Counted from the stretch's first letter, positions 1 through 5,460 are shown. The stretch: 6,557 nucleotides of DNA from an uncultured Sulfitobacter sp. (GCA_937923365.1 CALAIJ010000117.1:1-6557); one strand, 5' to 3'. Numbers and translations are program-made. Notes: generated by a model from the letters alone, not told the origin.

Positions 1-212
1 ACCGCTTTAGAGGGCGTGTCATAGCCGCGCAGGTTTTTGGCCCGCTCGACGCGGCCACATAGCTGACGACCGCAAGGTTTGGTACGCACATGCACCACCA
101 ACCCTGTCGAATCAGGGGCGGATTGCCACAGTCCCAGCGGCAAGTCTGCCTGCGCGGAGCCACACGCCACGGCAACAAAACCGAAGATTATCAGTGATTT
201 ACGAAAAGACAT
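1..212 (-). CDS. DUF2147 family secreted protein, N-terminal part (cut by window start)
   Basis: Reading leftward from ATG at 212, 70 codons stay open to the window edge. Residues 1-22 form a signal peptide: basic start (SFRKS), hydrophobic core, SAQA before Asp23. The mature part begins LPLGLWQSAPDSTG and carries the family's Cys motif, C47-G-x-x-x-C52-G, as in the complete DUF2147 gene next door. ATG 212 is preferred to ATG 218 because GGGGAG lies 8 nt upstream of it but only 2 nt from the other. Cys17 (VAVAC) could be read as a poor lipobox, but cleavage after A22 fits better. The function of DUF2147 proteins is not settled; some relatives are described as periplasmic or exported. The C-terminal half lies outside the window. 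Confidence 0.85.
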   Translation of the reverse strand, partial: MSFRKSLIIFGFVAVACGSAQADLPLGLWQSAPDSTGLVVHVRTKPCGRQLCGRVERAKNLRGYDTPSKA

Positions 213-267
213 TTGCATCACTCCCCAAAGCGATACGCACACGCCCTATCCCCTGCCGACCTACGAC

Positions 268-302
268 AGAAACAAGAGCGCAGGCGACCATTACGCCTGC
301 GC
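268..302 (-). terminator. Rho-independent terminator after the complete DUF2147 gene
   Basis: A perfect 9-bp stem (278-286 with 294-302, GCGCAGGCG and its complement) with a 7-nt loop is followed on the minus strand by TCTTGTTTCT (277-268). It lies 42 nt past the stop at 345 and before the next minus-strand gene starting at 212, so the two DUF2147 genes are probably separate transcripts. The U-tract is interrupted, so termination may be partial. Confidence 0.7.
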
Positions 303-344
303 CGGGGTTCGATCAATGGTAATTCTGCGCGCTCAAACGCTGCG

Positions 345-740
345 CTAGTTCACGCGCTTCCACGTCCCGCCACTGCGGCACACGCCGAGCACACAGCCTT
401 TGACGTTCAGCGAATTGCCTTTGAGCGACAGCTTGCCGGAATAGGTCTTGCCCCGATCAGGTGAATAAACCTTCCCGCCGGAATAATTACCGCCACCGTC
501 GTTCTTCATGTCCCAGATCAGCTTGCGGCCCTGGTTCTCGGACTTGAAAGCCTTGCCCGCGGAATCAAACGATTTCACCAAAGTGCCGCAAATCTTGGAC
601 CCACATTCGACGATCTTGATCTGGCCCGAATTGCCGTTGTCATCTTTGATCGTGCGCCACGTGCCCACGATGGGGTCTGCGGCCCAAGCGGCCCCTGCCA
701 TGCTCATCACCAGTGCTGCGGCTGTCATTACTTTTATCAT
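345..740 (-). CDS. DUF2147 family secreted protein (131 aa)
   Basis: A complete 131-residue protein. Residues 1-20 (MIKVMTAAALVMSMAGAAWA) are a signal peptide, so the product is exported to the periplasm. The mature domain shows the DUF2147 pattern: GTW (26-28), a C46-G-x-x-x-C51-G motif, a middle GGKVYSPDRGKTYSG segment (88-102), and a C-terminal GC116-xxxx-C121RSGGTW motif. The four cysteines could form two disulfides. The frame is open up to 875, but ATG 740 is chosen because GGAGGAG lies about 7 nt upstream and the signal peptide starts there. It is a paralogue of the truncated gene at 1-212 and is divergent from hisA. No biochemical role can be assigned from the sequence. Confidence 0.9.
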   Translation of the reverse strand: MIKVMTAAALVMSMAGAAWAADPIVGTWRTIKDDNGNSGQIKIVECGSKICGTLVKSFDSAGKAFKSENQGRKLIWDMKNDGGGNYSGGKVYSPDRGKTYSGKLSLKGNSLNVKGCVLGVCRSGGTWKRVN

Positions 741-873
741 AGTGGTCTCCTCCCTGAGATGGGGCGCAGTCTGACCGATCGCCCCCCTTTCAGGCAAGCC
801 TGACCCGAGGGCAGATTGTCTTTTGTGACGCAACGTGCAAAACGCGGGGCATTCCAGCAAACAGGCCTGCCCC
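741..873. promoter_or_regulatory. Divergent intergenic region with two CAGGC/GCCTG dyads
   Basis: This 133-bp gap must hold the promoters of the leftward DUF2147 gene and the rightward hisA, unless hisA is read from further upstream. No convincing -35/-10 pair could be picked on either strand. Two dyads share the same half-site: CAGGC-AA-GCCTG at 791-802 and CAGGCCTG at 862-869. The second ends 4 nt before the hisA ATG, where a ribosome-binding site would be. They could be operator half-sites, but this is inference. Confidence 0.35.
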
Positions 874-1590
874 ATGATCCTTTACCCCGCGATTGACCTC
901 AAAGACGGCCAGGCCGTGCGCCTTGTGCATGGCGACATGGACCGCTCGACCGTGTTCAACGATGACCCCGCCGCCCAAGCCCGTGCTTTCGTGGACGCGG
1001 GCTGTGAGTGGCTGCACCTTGTGGATCTGAACGGTGCTTTCGCAGGCACGCCGGTGAACGCCGCCCCGGTTGAGGCGATCCTCAAGGCTTGCCCCGTCCC
1101 CGCCCAACTGGGCGGCGGTATCCGCGACATGGCGACGATCGAACGCTGGCTGGAGCGCGGCCTCGCCCGCGTGATCCTTGGTACCGTGGCGGTGGAAAAC
1201 CCCGATCTGGTCCGCGACGCCGCCCGCGCTTTCCCGGGCCAAGTCGCCGTCGGCATTGACGCGCGCAATGGCCGTGTCGCAACCAAGGGCTGGGCGGAGG
1301 AGACCGACGTGATGGTCACCGATCTGGCGAAATCCTTCGAGGATGCTGGCGTCGCGGCAATCATCTACACCGACATCATGCGCGATGGCGCGATGGGTGG
1401 ACCGAATGTTGACGCCACGGCAGACCTTGCCCGCGCGGTGGACATCCCCGTGATTGCCTCGGGCGGCGTGTCTTCGCTGGCCGACCTTGAAGCGTTGAAA
1501 GCCACCGGTGTGATCCAAGGCGCCATCTCTGGCCGCGCGCTCTATGACGGCGCAATTGATTTGGCCGCGGCGCTCAAGACCCTCACCTAA
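874..1590 (+). CDS. hisA: Phosphoribosylformimino-5-aminoimidazole carboxamide ribotide isomerase HisA
   Basis: HisA catalyses the Amadori isomerisation of ProFAR to PRFAR, a middle step of histidine biosynthesis in the cytoplasm. The 238-residue length is typical of this (beta/alpha)8 barrel. Catalytic Asp8 (YPAIDL) and the second catalytic Asp129 (VGIDAR) are in place, as is Thr166-Asp167 (YTDIMRDG). Phosphate-binding loops are visible at GGGIR (80-84), LGT (112-114) and ASGGVSS (195-201). The frame is open from 835, but ATG 874 is the right start because MILYPAIDL is the family N-terminus. No Shine-Dalgarno sequence precedes it; the position is taken by a CAGGCCTG dyad. It is followed after 5 nt by a small membrane-protein gene, then hisF and hisE. 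Confidence 0.97.
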   Translation: MILYPAIDLKDGQAVRLVHGDMDRSTVFNDDPAAQARAFVDAGCEWLHLVDLNGAFAGTPVNAAPVEAILKACPVPAQLGGGIRDMATIERWLERGLARVILGTVAVENPDLVRDAARAFPGQVAVGIDARNGRVATKGWAEETDVMVTDLAKSFEDAGVAAIIYTDIMRDGAMGGPNVDATADLARAVDIPVIASGGVSSLADLEALKATGVIQGAISGRALYDGAIDLAAALKTLT

Positions 1591-1595
1591 GGACC

Positions 1596-1952
1596 ATGAC
1601 CGAAGCACTCACCCTTTTTGCCATCGCCTTCTGGCCAGTTCTTGGGGCCGCCGCGCTGCTTTTTTGGTGGGCTAAGGGTACGTCGGTCACATGGCTGCGC
1701 TGGGTTTTGGGACTGCATACCGGCATTTGTTTTCTGGCACTCCTGATCATCCATAGCGCACTTGTCTGGGCCATAACAAACTGTTCAGGCAGCGCGTTCT
1801 ACGGCTTCCAGCAGTGCCCGGTTGTCAGCGGCTCAACAGCAAACTACGCCTTCCCGATCTTCATCTTTGGCAACATCATCGTGGCCGCCCTGACCATAGT
1901 CGTTGTCATGATCGGCGGAATCACCGAATGGCGCAGGGCCAGATCACGCTGA
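1596..1952 (+). CDS. Small membrane protein of unknown function within the his cluster (118 aa)
   Basis: I do not recognise this family. The 118-residue protein has three likely transmembrane segments, about residues 5-25, 34-60 and 84-109, and a basic C-terminal tail (EWRRARSR) that suggests a cytoplasmic C-terminus. The loop between helices 2 and 3 contains Cys63 and Cys74 (NCSGSAFYGFQQC); if it faces the periplasm they could form a disulfide. The gene starts 5 nt after the hisA stop, and AAGGA overlaps that TAA, so translation is probably coupled to hisA and the two share a transcript. hisF follows after 94 nt. The context does not show a role in histidine synthesis, and it could simply be a passenger in the operon. 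Confidence 0.85.
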   Translation: MTEALTLFAIAFWPVLGAAALLFWWAKGTSVTWLRWVLGLHTGICFLALLIIHSALVWAITNCSGSAFYGFQQCPVVSGSTANYAFPIFIFGNIIVAALTIVVVMIGGITEWRRARSR

Positions 1953-1986
1953 CCCATCCAGACCGTTCAAAATCCTCGGGCGGTCC

Positions 1987-2005
1987 GGAGGGCGAACAGC
2001 CCTCC
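1987..2005 (+). other. Stem-loop between the membrane-protein gene and hisF
   Basis: A perfect 7-bp stem, GGAGGGC (1987-1993) with GCCCTCC (1999-2005), closes a 5-nt loop GAACA. No T-tract follows, so it is not a standard intrinsic terminator. It could protect the 3' end of the upstream hisA transcript or mark a processing point just before the proposed hisF promoter. Confidence 0.5.
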
Positions 2006-2011
2006 AGCGGC

Positions 2012-2047
2012 TTGCCCCATGTCGCCCCACCCGCTAGACACCCCCCA
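2012..2047 (+). promoter_or_regulatory. Candidate promoter giving leaderless hisF mRNA
   Basis: TTGCCC (2012-2017) and TAGACA (2035-2040) are separated by exactly 17 bp. The distance from the -10 end puts the expected start of transcription at 2047, the A of the hisF ATG. The six bases before the ATG are all C and no Shine-Dalgarno sequence is present, which fits a leaderless mRNA. The hexamers match consensus only in part (4/6 and 3/6), so this is a prediction. Confidence 0.45.
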
Positions 2048-2808
2048 TGTTGAAGACCCGCATCATTCCCTGTCTGGACGTGGCCGATGGCCGCGTGGTG
2101 AAAGGCGTGAACTTCGTGGGCCTGCGCGATGCGGGCGATCCGGTGGATGCGGCCATCGCCTATGACGCGGCTGGCGCGGATGAGCTGTGCTTTCTGGACA
2201 TCCATGCCACCCATGAGAACCGCGGCACCATGTTCGATCTGGTGCGCCGCACGGCGACACATTGCTATATCCCCCTGACCGTGGGTGGCGGTGTGCGCAC
2301 GGCGGCTGACGTCCGCGCCTTGCTGCTTGCGGGGGCAGACAAAGTCAGCTTCAACTCCGCAGCCGTCGCAAATCCGGACGTGCTAAGTGAGGCGGCGGAC
2401 CAGTTCGGCAGTCAGGCCATCGTTTGCGCCATTGACGCCAAGACGGTCTCCCCCGGCAAGTGGGAGATTTTCACCCATGGCGGCCGCAGGTCCACAGGCA
2501 TCGACGCCGTGGAGTTTGCCAAGCTGGTGACCGCCAAAGGAGCGGGCGAAATCCTGCTGACCTCAATGGACCGCGATGGGACGAAATCGGGCTTCAATCT
2601 GCCCCTGACCCGCGCGATCAGCGATGCAGTAGCAGTGCCGGTCATTGCCTCGGGTGGTGTGGGCACGCTCGATCATCTGGTAGAAGGCGTGACCCAAGGC
2701 CGCGCCTCCGCCGTTCTGGCCGCGTCCATCTTCCACTTCGGTGAATTCACCGTGGCACAGGCCAAAACGCATATGGCCGCTGCAGGCATCCCCATGAGGC
2801 TGACATGA
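2047..2808 (+). CDS. hisF: Imidazole glycerol phosphate synthase cyclase subunit HisF
   Basis: HisF uses ammonia delivered by the glutaminase HisH to convert PRFAR into imidazole glycerol phosphate and AICAR. The 253-residue length and [12 protein letters not shown] start are typical. The catalytic acids Asp11 and Asp130 (CAIDAK) are present, with phosphate loops at GGGVR (80-84) and ASGGVGT (201-207). The stretch after Asp51 reads IHATHE, where many HisF proteins have ITAS; this may be a lineage trait. There is no ribosome-binding site ahead of ATG 2047; see the promoter entry. The 3' end overlaps hisE by ATGA. HisH is not encoded in this window and probably lies to the left. Confidence 0.97.
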   Translation: MLKTRIIPCLDVADGRVVKGVNFVGLRDAGDPVDAAIAYDAAGADELCFLDIHATHENRGTMFDLVRRTATHCYIPLTVGGGVRTAADVRALLLAGADKVSFNSAAVANPDVLSEAADQFGSQAIVCAIDAKTVSPGKWEIFTHGGRRSTGIDAVEFAKLVTAKGAGEILLTSMDRDGTKSGFNLPLTRAISDAVAVPVIASGGVGTLDHLVEGVTQGRASAVLAASIFHFGEFTVAQAKTHMAAAGIPMRLT

Positions 2809-3110
2809 CCCTCGACGACCTCTATGCAACCATCGAGGCCCGCAAGAGCGCCGACCCCGCCAGCAGCTGGACCGCACAATTGCTGTCCAAAGGCCCTGAA
2901 AAATGTGCCGAGAAGTTTGGCGAAGAAGCCATTGAGGCCATCATCGAAGCGGTCAAAGGCGACCGTGCGGCGCTGACCGCCGAGGCCGCCGACGTGCTCT
3001 ATCATTTGCTGGTGATGCTGGCCGCACGGGATGTGCCCCTTGGCGACGTGCTCGACACCCTTGCCCAAAGACAGGCCAAATCCGGTCTGGAAGAGAAAGC
3101 GGGCCGCTAG
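2805..3110 (+). CDS. hisE: Phosphoribosyl-ATP pyrophosphatase HisE
   Basis: HisE hydrolyses phosphoribosyl-ATP to phosphoribosyl-AMP and pyrophosphate, the second step of histidine biosynthesis. The protein has 101 residues and the all-alpha MazG-like fold signature: [13 protein letters not shown] (29-41), acidic Mg2+-binding residues E40, E41, E44, then E60 and D63 in [13 protein letters not shown]. It is a stand-alone HisE and not fused to HisI. The ATG overlaps the hisF stop (ATGA), with GAGG 5 nt upstream inside hisF, so translation is coupled. It is the last gene of the rightward block and converges on the next gene with a 22-bp gap, in which I see no clear terminator. Confidence 0.95.
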   Translation: MTLDDLYATIEARKSADPASSWTAQLLSKGPEKCAEKFGEEAIEAIIEAVKGDRAALTAEAADVLYHLLVMLAARDVPLGDVLDTLAQRQAKSGLEEKAGR

Positions 3111-3132
3111 GGTCAGGACACGCTCGGTTTTG

Positions 3133-3600
3133 CTATAGCTTGCTGGAAATGATGCCCGTGGCGAAGCCGCCCATCCGCAATTCACCGAACAATCGCTGAT
3201 ATTCGATCTTGGGGCAGCGGTTCTGGATCACCGTGACCCCGCGCGCTTGGGCCTTGGCTGCAGCCTCTGCATGCTCGACCCCGATCTGCATCCATATCGT
3301 TTGCAGTTTGGGAAACACCTCCAGCGCCTGATCCACAATCGGTGGCACCGCTTCGGAACGGCGAAAGATGTCGACCATATCAACATCGCCCTCGACCTCC
3401 GACAGGTCCGCGACGACCTTTTCGTCAAACAGCGTCTTGCCTGCATAGGCTGGGTTCACGGGCACCACGGCAAAGCCTTTCAGGGTCAGATACCGCGCAA
3501 CAAAGTAGCTGGGCCGGATGGGGTTCAGGGAGACGCCAACGGCCGCTATGCGTTTGGGCAGGGCCAGAATGTCTTTGAGGACAGGGTCAGAATAGGTCAT
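3133..3600 (-). CDS. CoA-binding domain protein (YccU-like, 155 aa)
   Basis: A single Rossmann-like CoA-binding domain, as in succinyl-CoA synthetase alpha subunits but stand-alone. Visible landmarks are the first strand and loop IAAVGVSLNPIRPS (18-31), VVPVNP (45-50), VDMVDIFRRSEAVPPIVDQAL (73-93), TIWMQIGVEH (101-110) and the C-terminal VIQNRCPKIEYQRL (124-137). The 155-residue length is usual for this family. The substrate or partner is not known; these proteins bind CoA or acyl-CoA but no reaction is established. AGGG about 8 nt before ATG 3600 may serve as a ribosome-binding site. A strong terminator ends only 25 nt upstream, so either the promoter is squeezed into that space or the gene is read through a regulated leader. 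Confidence 0.92.
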   Translation of the reverse strand: MTYSDPVLKDILALPKRIAAVGVSLNPIRPSYFVARYLTLKGFAVVPVNPAYAGKTLFDEKVVADLSEVEGDVDMVDIFRRSEAVPPIVDQALEVFPKLQTIWMQIGVEHAEAAAKAQARGVTVIQNRCPKIEYQRLFGELRMGGFATGIISSKL

Positions 3601-3625
3601 GCGCGCACCCTATCCTCTTCTTTCC

Positions 3626-3662
3626 AAAGAAAAAAGCGCCCCAAGGCGTAAGCCCGGGGCGC
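3626..3662 (-). terminator. Strong rho-independent terminator
   Basis: On the minus strand, GCGCCCC (3662-3656) pairs with GGGGCGC (3642-3636) around a 13-nt loop and is followed directly by TTTTTTCTTT (3635-3626). No ORF ends nearby: the closest upstream minus-strand gene stops at 3819 and has its own candidate terminator at 3785-3804. The CoA-binding gene begins 25 nt downstream. It could end a small RNA, act as an attenuator in the leader of that gene, or be a back-up terminator. Confidence 0.85.
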
Positions 3663-3715
3663 GAAGGTACGGAACGAGGGACAGTTAGATAACAGTGGCG
3701 TTCCGGGCCGCTGTT
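3626..3715 (-). ncRNA. Candidate small RNA or attenuated leader (about 90 nt)
   Basis: This stretch has no ORF of more than a few codons. A promoter at 3749-3721 would start transcription at about 3715. The RNA would open with a stem-loop (3716-3707 with 3699-3690; 9 of 10 pairs, one C-A mismatch on this strand) with a 7-nt loop, and end at the terminator 3662-3626. The stem-loop's loop region CGGAACG (3705-3699) is complementary over 7 bases to CGTTCCG downstream (3676-3670), allowing a pseudoknot or an alternative fold. It does not match an RNA family I recognise. It may be an independent sRNA or the 5' leader of the CoA-binding gene at 3600. Confidence 0.4.
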
Positions 3716-3720
3716 AACAC

Positions 3721-3749
3721 ATGAGATAAGCACTGAGCTGCTGTATCAA
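3721..3749 (-). promoter_or_regulatory. Sigma70-type promoter for the candidate RNA
   Basis: TTGATA (3749-3744, 5/6 to TTGACA) and TCTCAT (3726-3721, 4/6 to TATAAT) are separated by 17 bp. The expected start at about 3715 coincides with the first base pairs of the hairpin described in the ncRNA entry. It is the best-matching promoter I found in the window. Confidence 0.5.
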
Positions 3750-3784
3750 AGAGGTACTCCCAGCATCGTGAATGCGAAGTTAAC

Positions 3785-3804
3785 AAAACGGCAAGAACCT
3801 GCCG
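3785..3804 (-). terminator. Probable terminator of the zinc-ribbon / rlmB transcript
   Basis: On the minus strand CGGCA-GGTTCT-TGCCG (3804-3789) forms a 5-bp stem, extendable by a G-U pair, followed directly by TTTTG. It lies 15 nt past the zinc-ribbon stop codon at 3819. The stem and the U-run are short, so termination may be leaky. Confidence 0.5.
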
Positions 3805-3818
3805 AAACGATGTGCATT

Positions 3819-4148
3819 TTAGTCAAATATGTCCTCAACAGCGTCAATGACGTCTTCGGCCAGGTCTTTGAATTTCTTACTGAACCAGCCCTTGCGGCGT
3901 TTCTTTTTGACCTGTTTGGCAGGCTTGGGCTGTTTGCGGCTTTCGGACGGATTGATCTTGGCAAACCCTTGCGGTTTGGGCTGATGCGTCACGGCTACCT
4001 TGCGCGGCGCAACAACGGGGATTTGCTTGAGGTCGCGCAACGGCGCGCCGCAACTGCCACAGGCCAGCGCATGGTGGGTTTGGTCCAGCAGCAATGCGGC
4101 CTTGGTTCCGCAGTGGCAGCAAGTAGCGATTTTGGTGACGTAAGCGAT
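3819..4148 (-). CDS. Small zinc-ribbon protein with basic C-terminal region; start codon unclear
   Basis: I do not recognise a named family. The frame contains a plausible zinc ribbon: CCHCG (codons at 4121-4107) and CGSCGAPL, two CxxC pairs about 20 residues apart. A Lys/Arg/Pro-rich linker (PKPAKQVKKKRRK) follows, then an amphipathic acidic helix to the C-terminus (FKDLAEDVIDAVEDIFD). The first usual start codon is TTG at 4094, which would lose the first CxxC pair and give 91 residues. Upstream the frame runs back to the rlmB stop (4161-4163) with no ATG, GTG or TTG. The drawn start is ATC at 4148, which has AAGGA 9 nt upstream and gives about 109 residues beginning (M)AYVTKIATCCHCG. The stop is certain and the start is not. 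It lies just downstream of rlmB, in the same frame, and is probably co-transcribed. It could bind nucleic acid, but that is inference. Confidence 0.65.
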   Translation of the reverse strand: MAYVTKIATCCHCGTKAALLLDQTHHALACGSCGAPLRDLKQIPVVAPRKVAVTHQPKPQGFAKINPSESRKQPKPAKQVKKKRRKGWFSKKFKDLAEDVIDAVEDIFD

Positions 4149-4160
4149 GGCACGGCGTCC

Positions 4161-4937
4161 TTATGCATGGTCCTTTGTGGCATATAGGGCGATTGCCGCC
4201 GCGTTGGAGACGTTGAGCGACCCAAAGACGCCCGATGCGTCAATTTTGACCAAAGCATCCACCGTTTCACGCGTCTTTTCGCGCAATCCCGGCCCTTCCG
4301 CGCCAAGTACAAGGGCCACAGCGCGGTCTTTCTTGCCCATCACTGCCTGCTCGACCGTCTGTTCGGCCTCTCCGTCCAGACCCAGCACAAGGTAGCCCAT
4401 GTCCTGCAAAGCACGGATGGCATCGGCCAGATTACGCACGCGCAGGTAGGGCTGGCGTTCCAGCGCGCCAGAGGCGGTCTTGGCCAGCGCCCCTGTCTCG
4501 GGGGCGGCGTGGTGGCGCGTGCCAATGACAGCGGAGGCCCCCAGCACCTCGGCCGAGCGCAGGATCGCGCCCACGTTGTGCGGATCACTCACACGGTCCA
4601 GCAAAATCACCCGCGGCGCTTCATCCCCGATACAGACATCTTCGAGCCGCCCCCAGTTAAGCGGCTTGACCTCAAGCACCACACCTTGGTGCACCGACCC
4701 TTGGTCGATTGGAGGCTTGAATTTGCGCGGGTCCACGATCTCCGGTGTGATCCCTGCGGTGGCCACGGCCTCTTCGAGCTTGGCCAGTGCATTGGGCGTG
4801 ACCATCATGGTCAGCTTCTCGCGCGCGGGGTTCAACAATGCGTCACGCACAGCATGCAGACCAAAGAGCCAGAGCGTTTCGCGCGCTTCGGCCTTTTTGT
4901 CCTGTTCTTTGGCGACAACCCACTTCGGCTTTTTCAT
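4161..4937 (-). CDS. rlmB: RNA 2'-O-ribose methyltransferase, TrmH/RlmB family (23S rRNA G2251 type)
   Basis: A 258-residue SPOUT-class (trefoil-knot) methyltransferase that transfers methyl from SAM to a ribose 2'-OH. Residues 20-90 form the substrate-binding N-terminal domain (LFGLHAVRDAL, and SVHQGVVLEV). The catalytic domain has all three motifs: motif 1 ILLDRVSDPHNVGAILRSAE with N121 and R127, motif 2 ALVLGAEGPGL with E214, and motif 3 SLNVSNAAAIALY with N242. The N-terminal domain favours RlmB (23S rRNA G2251) over plain TrmH, but specificity cannot be proved here. The frame is open to 5231, but ATG 4937 is chosen because GGGGA lies 6 nt upstream and the residues before it do not look like protein of this family. 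A zinc-ribbon ORF follows 12 nt after the stop. Confidence 0.93.
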   Translation of the reverse strand: MKKPKWVVAKEQDKKAEARETLWLFGLHAVRDALLNPAREKLTMMVTPNALAKLEEAVATAGITPEIVDPRKFKPPIDQGSVHQGVVLEVKPLNWGRLEDVCIGDEAPRVILLDRVSDPHNVGAILRSAEVLGASAVIGTRHHAAPETGALAKTASGALERQPYLRVRNLADAIRALQDMGYLVLGLDGEAEQTVEQAVMGKKDRAVALVLGAEGPGLREKTRETVDALVKIDASGVFGSLNVSNAAAIALYATKDHA

Positions 4938-5216
4938 GTTGATCCCCGGTTCTGGTTGCGTCCTCCTACCGACTGGCGCGCAGTAAGCCAAGGGTGACCG
5001 TCGCAGTGATGCGCGCATCCAGCAGACGTGATGCGGCATTGCGTGCCCAGTATGATGTGGCACATCCCTGCACCCTACCCGACTTGGCTCAAACGCATCG
5101 TCACAAAGCGCCTTTGCATAGCGTCTCAAATCCCCACACGGGTTCACAATCCGCCATGGCAAGGCAGCGGTGACAGGGCGCAGGTCATTCCCCTGATTTC
5201 CGAGCCACTTTTGAGG
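4938..5216. other. Intergenic region upstream of rlmB with repeated GATGCG half-sites
   Basis: I see no gene in these 279 bases. The rlmB promoter should be here on the minus strand, but no clear -35/-10 pair stands out. GATGCGCGCATC (5008-5019) is a perfect 12-bp palindrome. The octamer GTGATGCG occurs at 5006-5013 and again at 5028-5035, 22 bp apart, close to two helical turns, and CGCATC recurs at 5094-5099. These could be sites for a regulator, but chance is possible in GC-rich DNA. Confidence 0.35.
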
Positions 5217-5245
5217 TTGACGCACCCGCAACCGCCAAGTAATCA
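5217..5245 (+). promoter_or_regulatory. Probable tRNA-Tyr promoter
   Basis: TTGACG (5217-5222, 5/6 to consensus) is followed after 17 bp by TAATCA (5240-5245), a poor -10 match. A GC-rich discriminator (GCCCG) follows, which is common at stable-RNA promoters. Transcription would start near 5252, a few bases before the mature tRNA. Confidence 0.5.
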
Positions 5246-5255
5246 GCCCGTCAGT

Positions 5256-5339
5256 GGGCGACAGGCCGCAAGGTGTGGCAGGGGACTGTAACTCCCTCGC
5301 GGAGACGCACGCCTGGTTCGATTCCAGGGTCGCCCACCA
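5256..5339 (+). tRNA. tRNA-Tyr (anticodon GUA)
   Basis: A full cloverleaf can be folded by eye. The acceptor stem is GGGCGAC (5256-5262) with GTCGCCC (5329-5335), discriminator A, and CCA encoded at 5337-5339. The D arm has GCC/GGC pairs and an AAGG loop. The anticodon stem GGGGA/TCCCT closes loop CTGTAAC, with GTA at 5288-5290. The long variable arm (GCG-GAGA-CGC) is that of a class II tRNA, as bacterial tRNA-Tyr should have. The T arm is CCTGG-TTCGATT-CCAGG. Leu and Ser, the other class II tRNAs, are excluded by the anticodon. Confidence 0.96.
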
Positions 5340-5397
5340 CTAACAAATTCACTTACAATACCAGCAGGATCGGCGTGCCCCTTAGGCTGCGGTGTAT

Positions 5398-5460
5398 CGG
5401 TTTTCCGGCTGCCTGCACGAAAACGCGGCAGCAGACAAACCGGCATATTTTATGTTTTTT
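5398..5460 (+). terminator. Terminator of the tRNA-Tyr transcript
   Basis: The outer stem is CGGTTT (5398-5403) with AAACCG (5437-5442). The inner stem is GCTGCC-T-GC with GC-GGCAGC (5408-5416 with 5425-5432), with one bulged T. A symmetric 4x4 internal loop separates the two. ATTTTATGTTTTTT (5447-5460) follows within 5 nt of the outer stem. It lies 58 nt past the tRNA. Confidence 0.6.

Noticed and set aside
790..1608. A 272-codon minus-strand open frame antisense to hisA
   Set aside because: It is a shadow of hisA in GC-rich DNA: low-complexity His/Gly/Arg-rich product, no family resemblance and no ribosome-binding site.
3111..3132. Shared terminator between the convergent hisE and CoA-binding genes
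   Set aside because: The 22-bp gap contains TTTT but no stable hairpin could be drawn.
3995..4312. A 105-codon minus-strand frame spanning the end of rlmB and the zinc-ribbon gene
   Set aside because: It overlaps both genes out of frame and has no domain. Its ATG at 4169 has a good Shine-Dalgarno-like sequence, mentioned only as one option for the zinc-ribbon start problem.
5058..5071. Sigma54-like TGGCAC...TGC on the plus strand
   Set aside because: The GG to GC spacing is 9 rather than 10 nt, the second element lacks TTGC, and no gene is placed to use it.
4938..5231. N-terminal extension of rlmB by 98 codons
   Set aside because: The extra residues do not resemble the family, while ATG 4937 has a good ribosome-binding site and gives a normal length.
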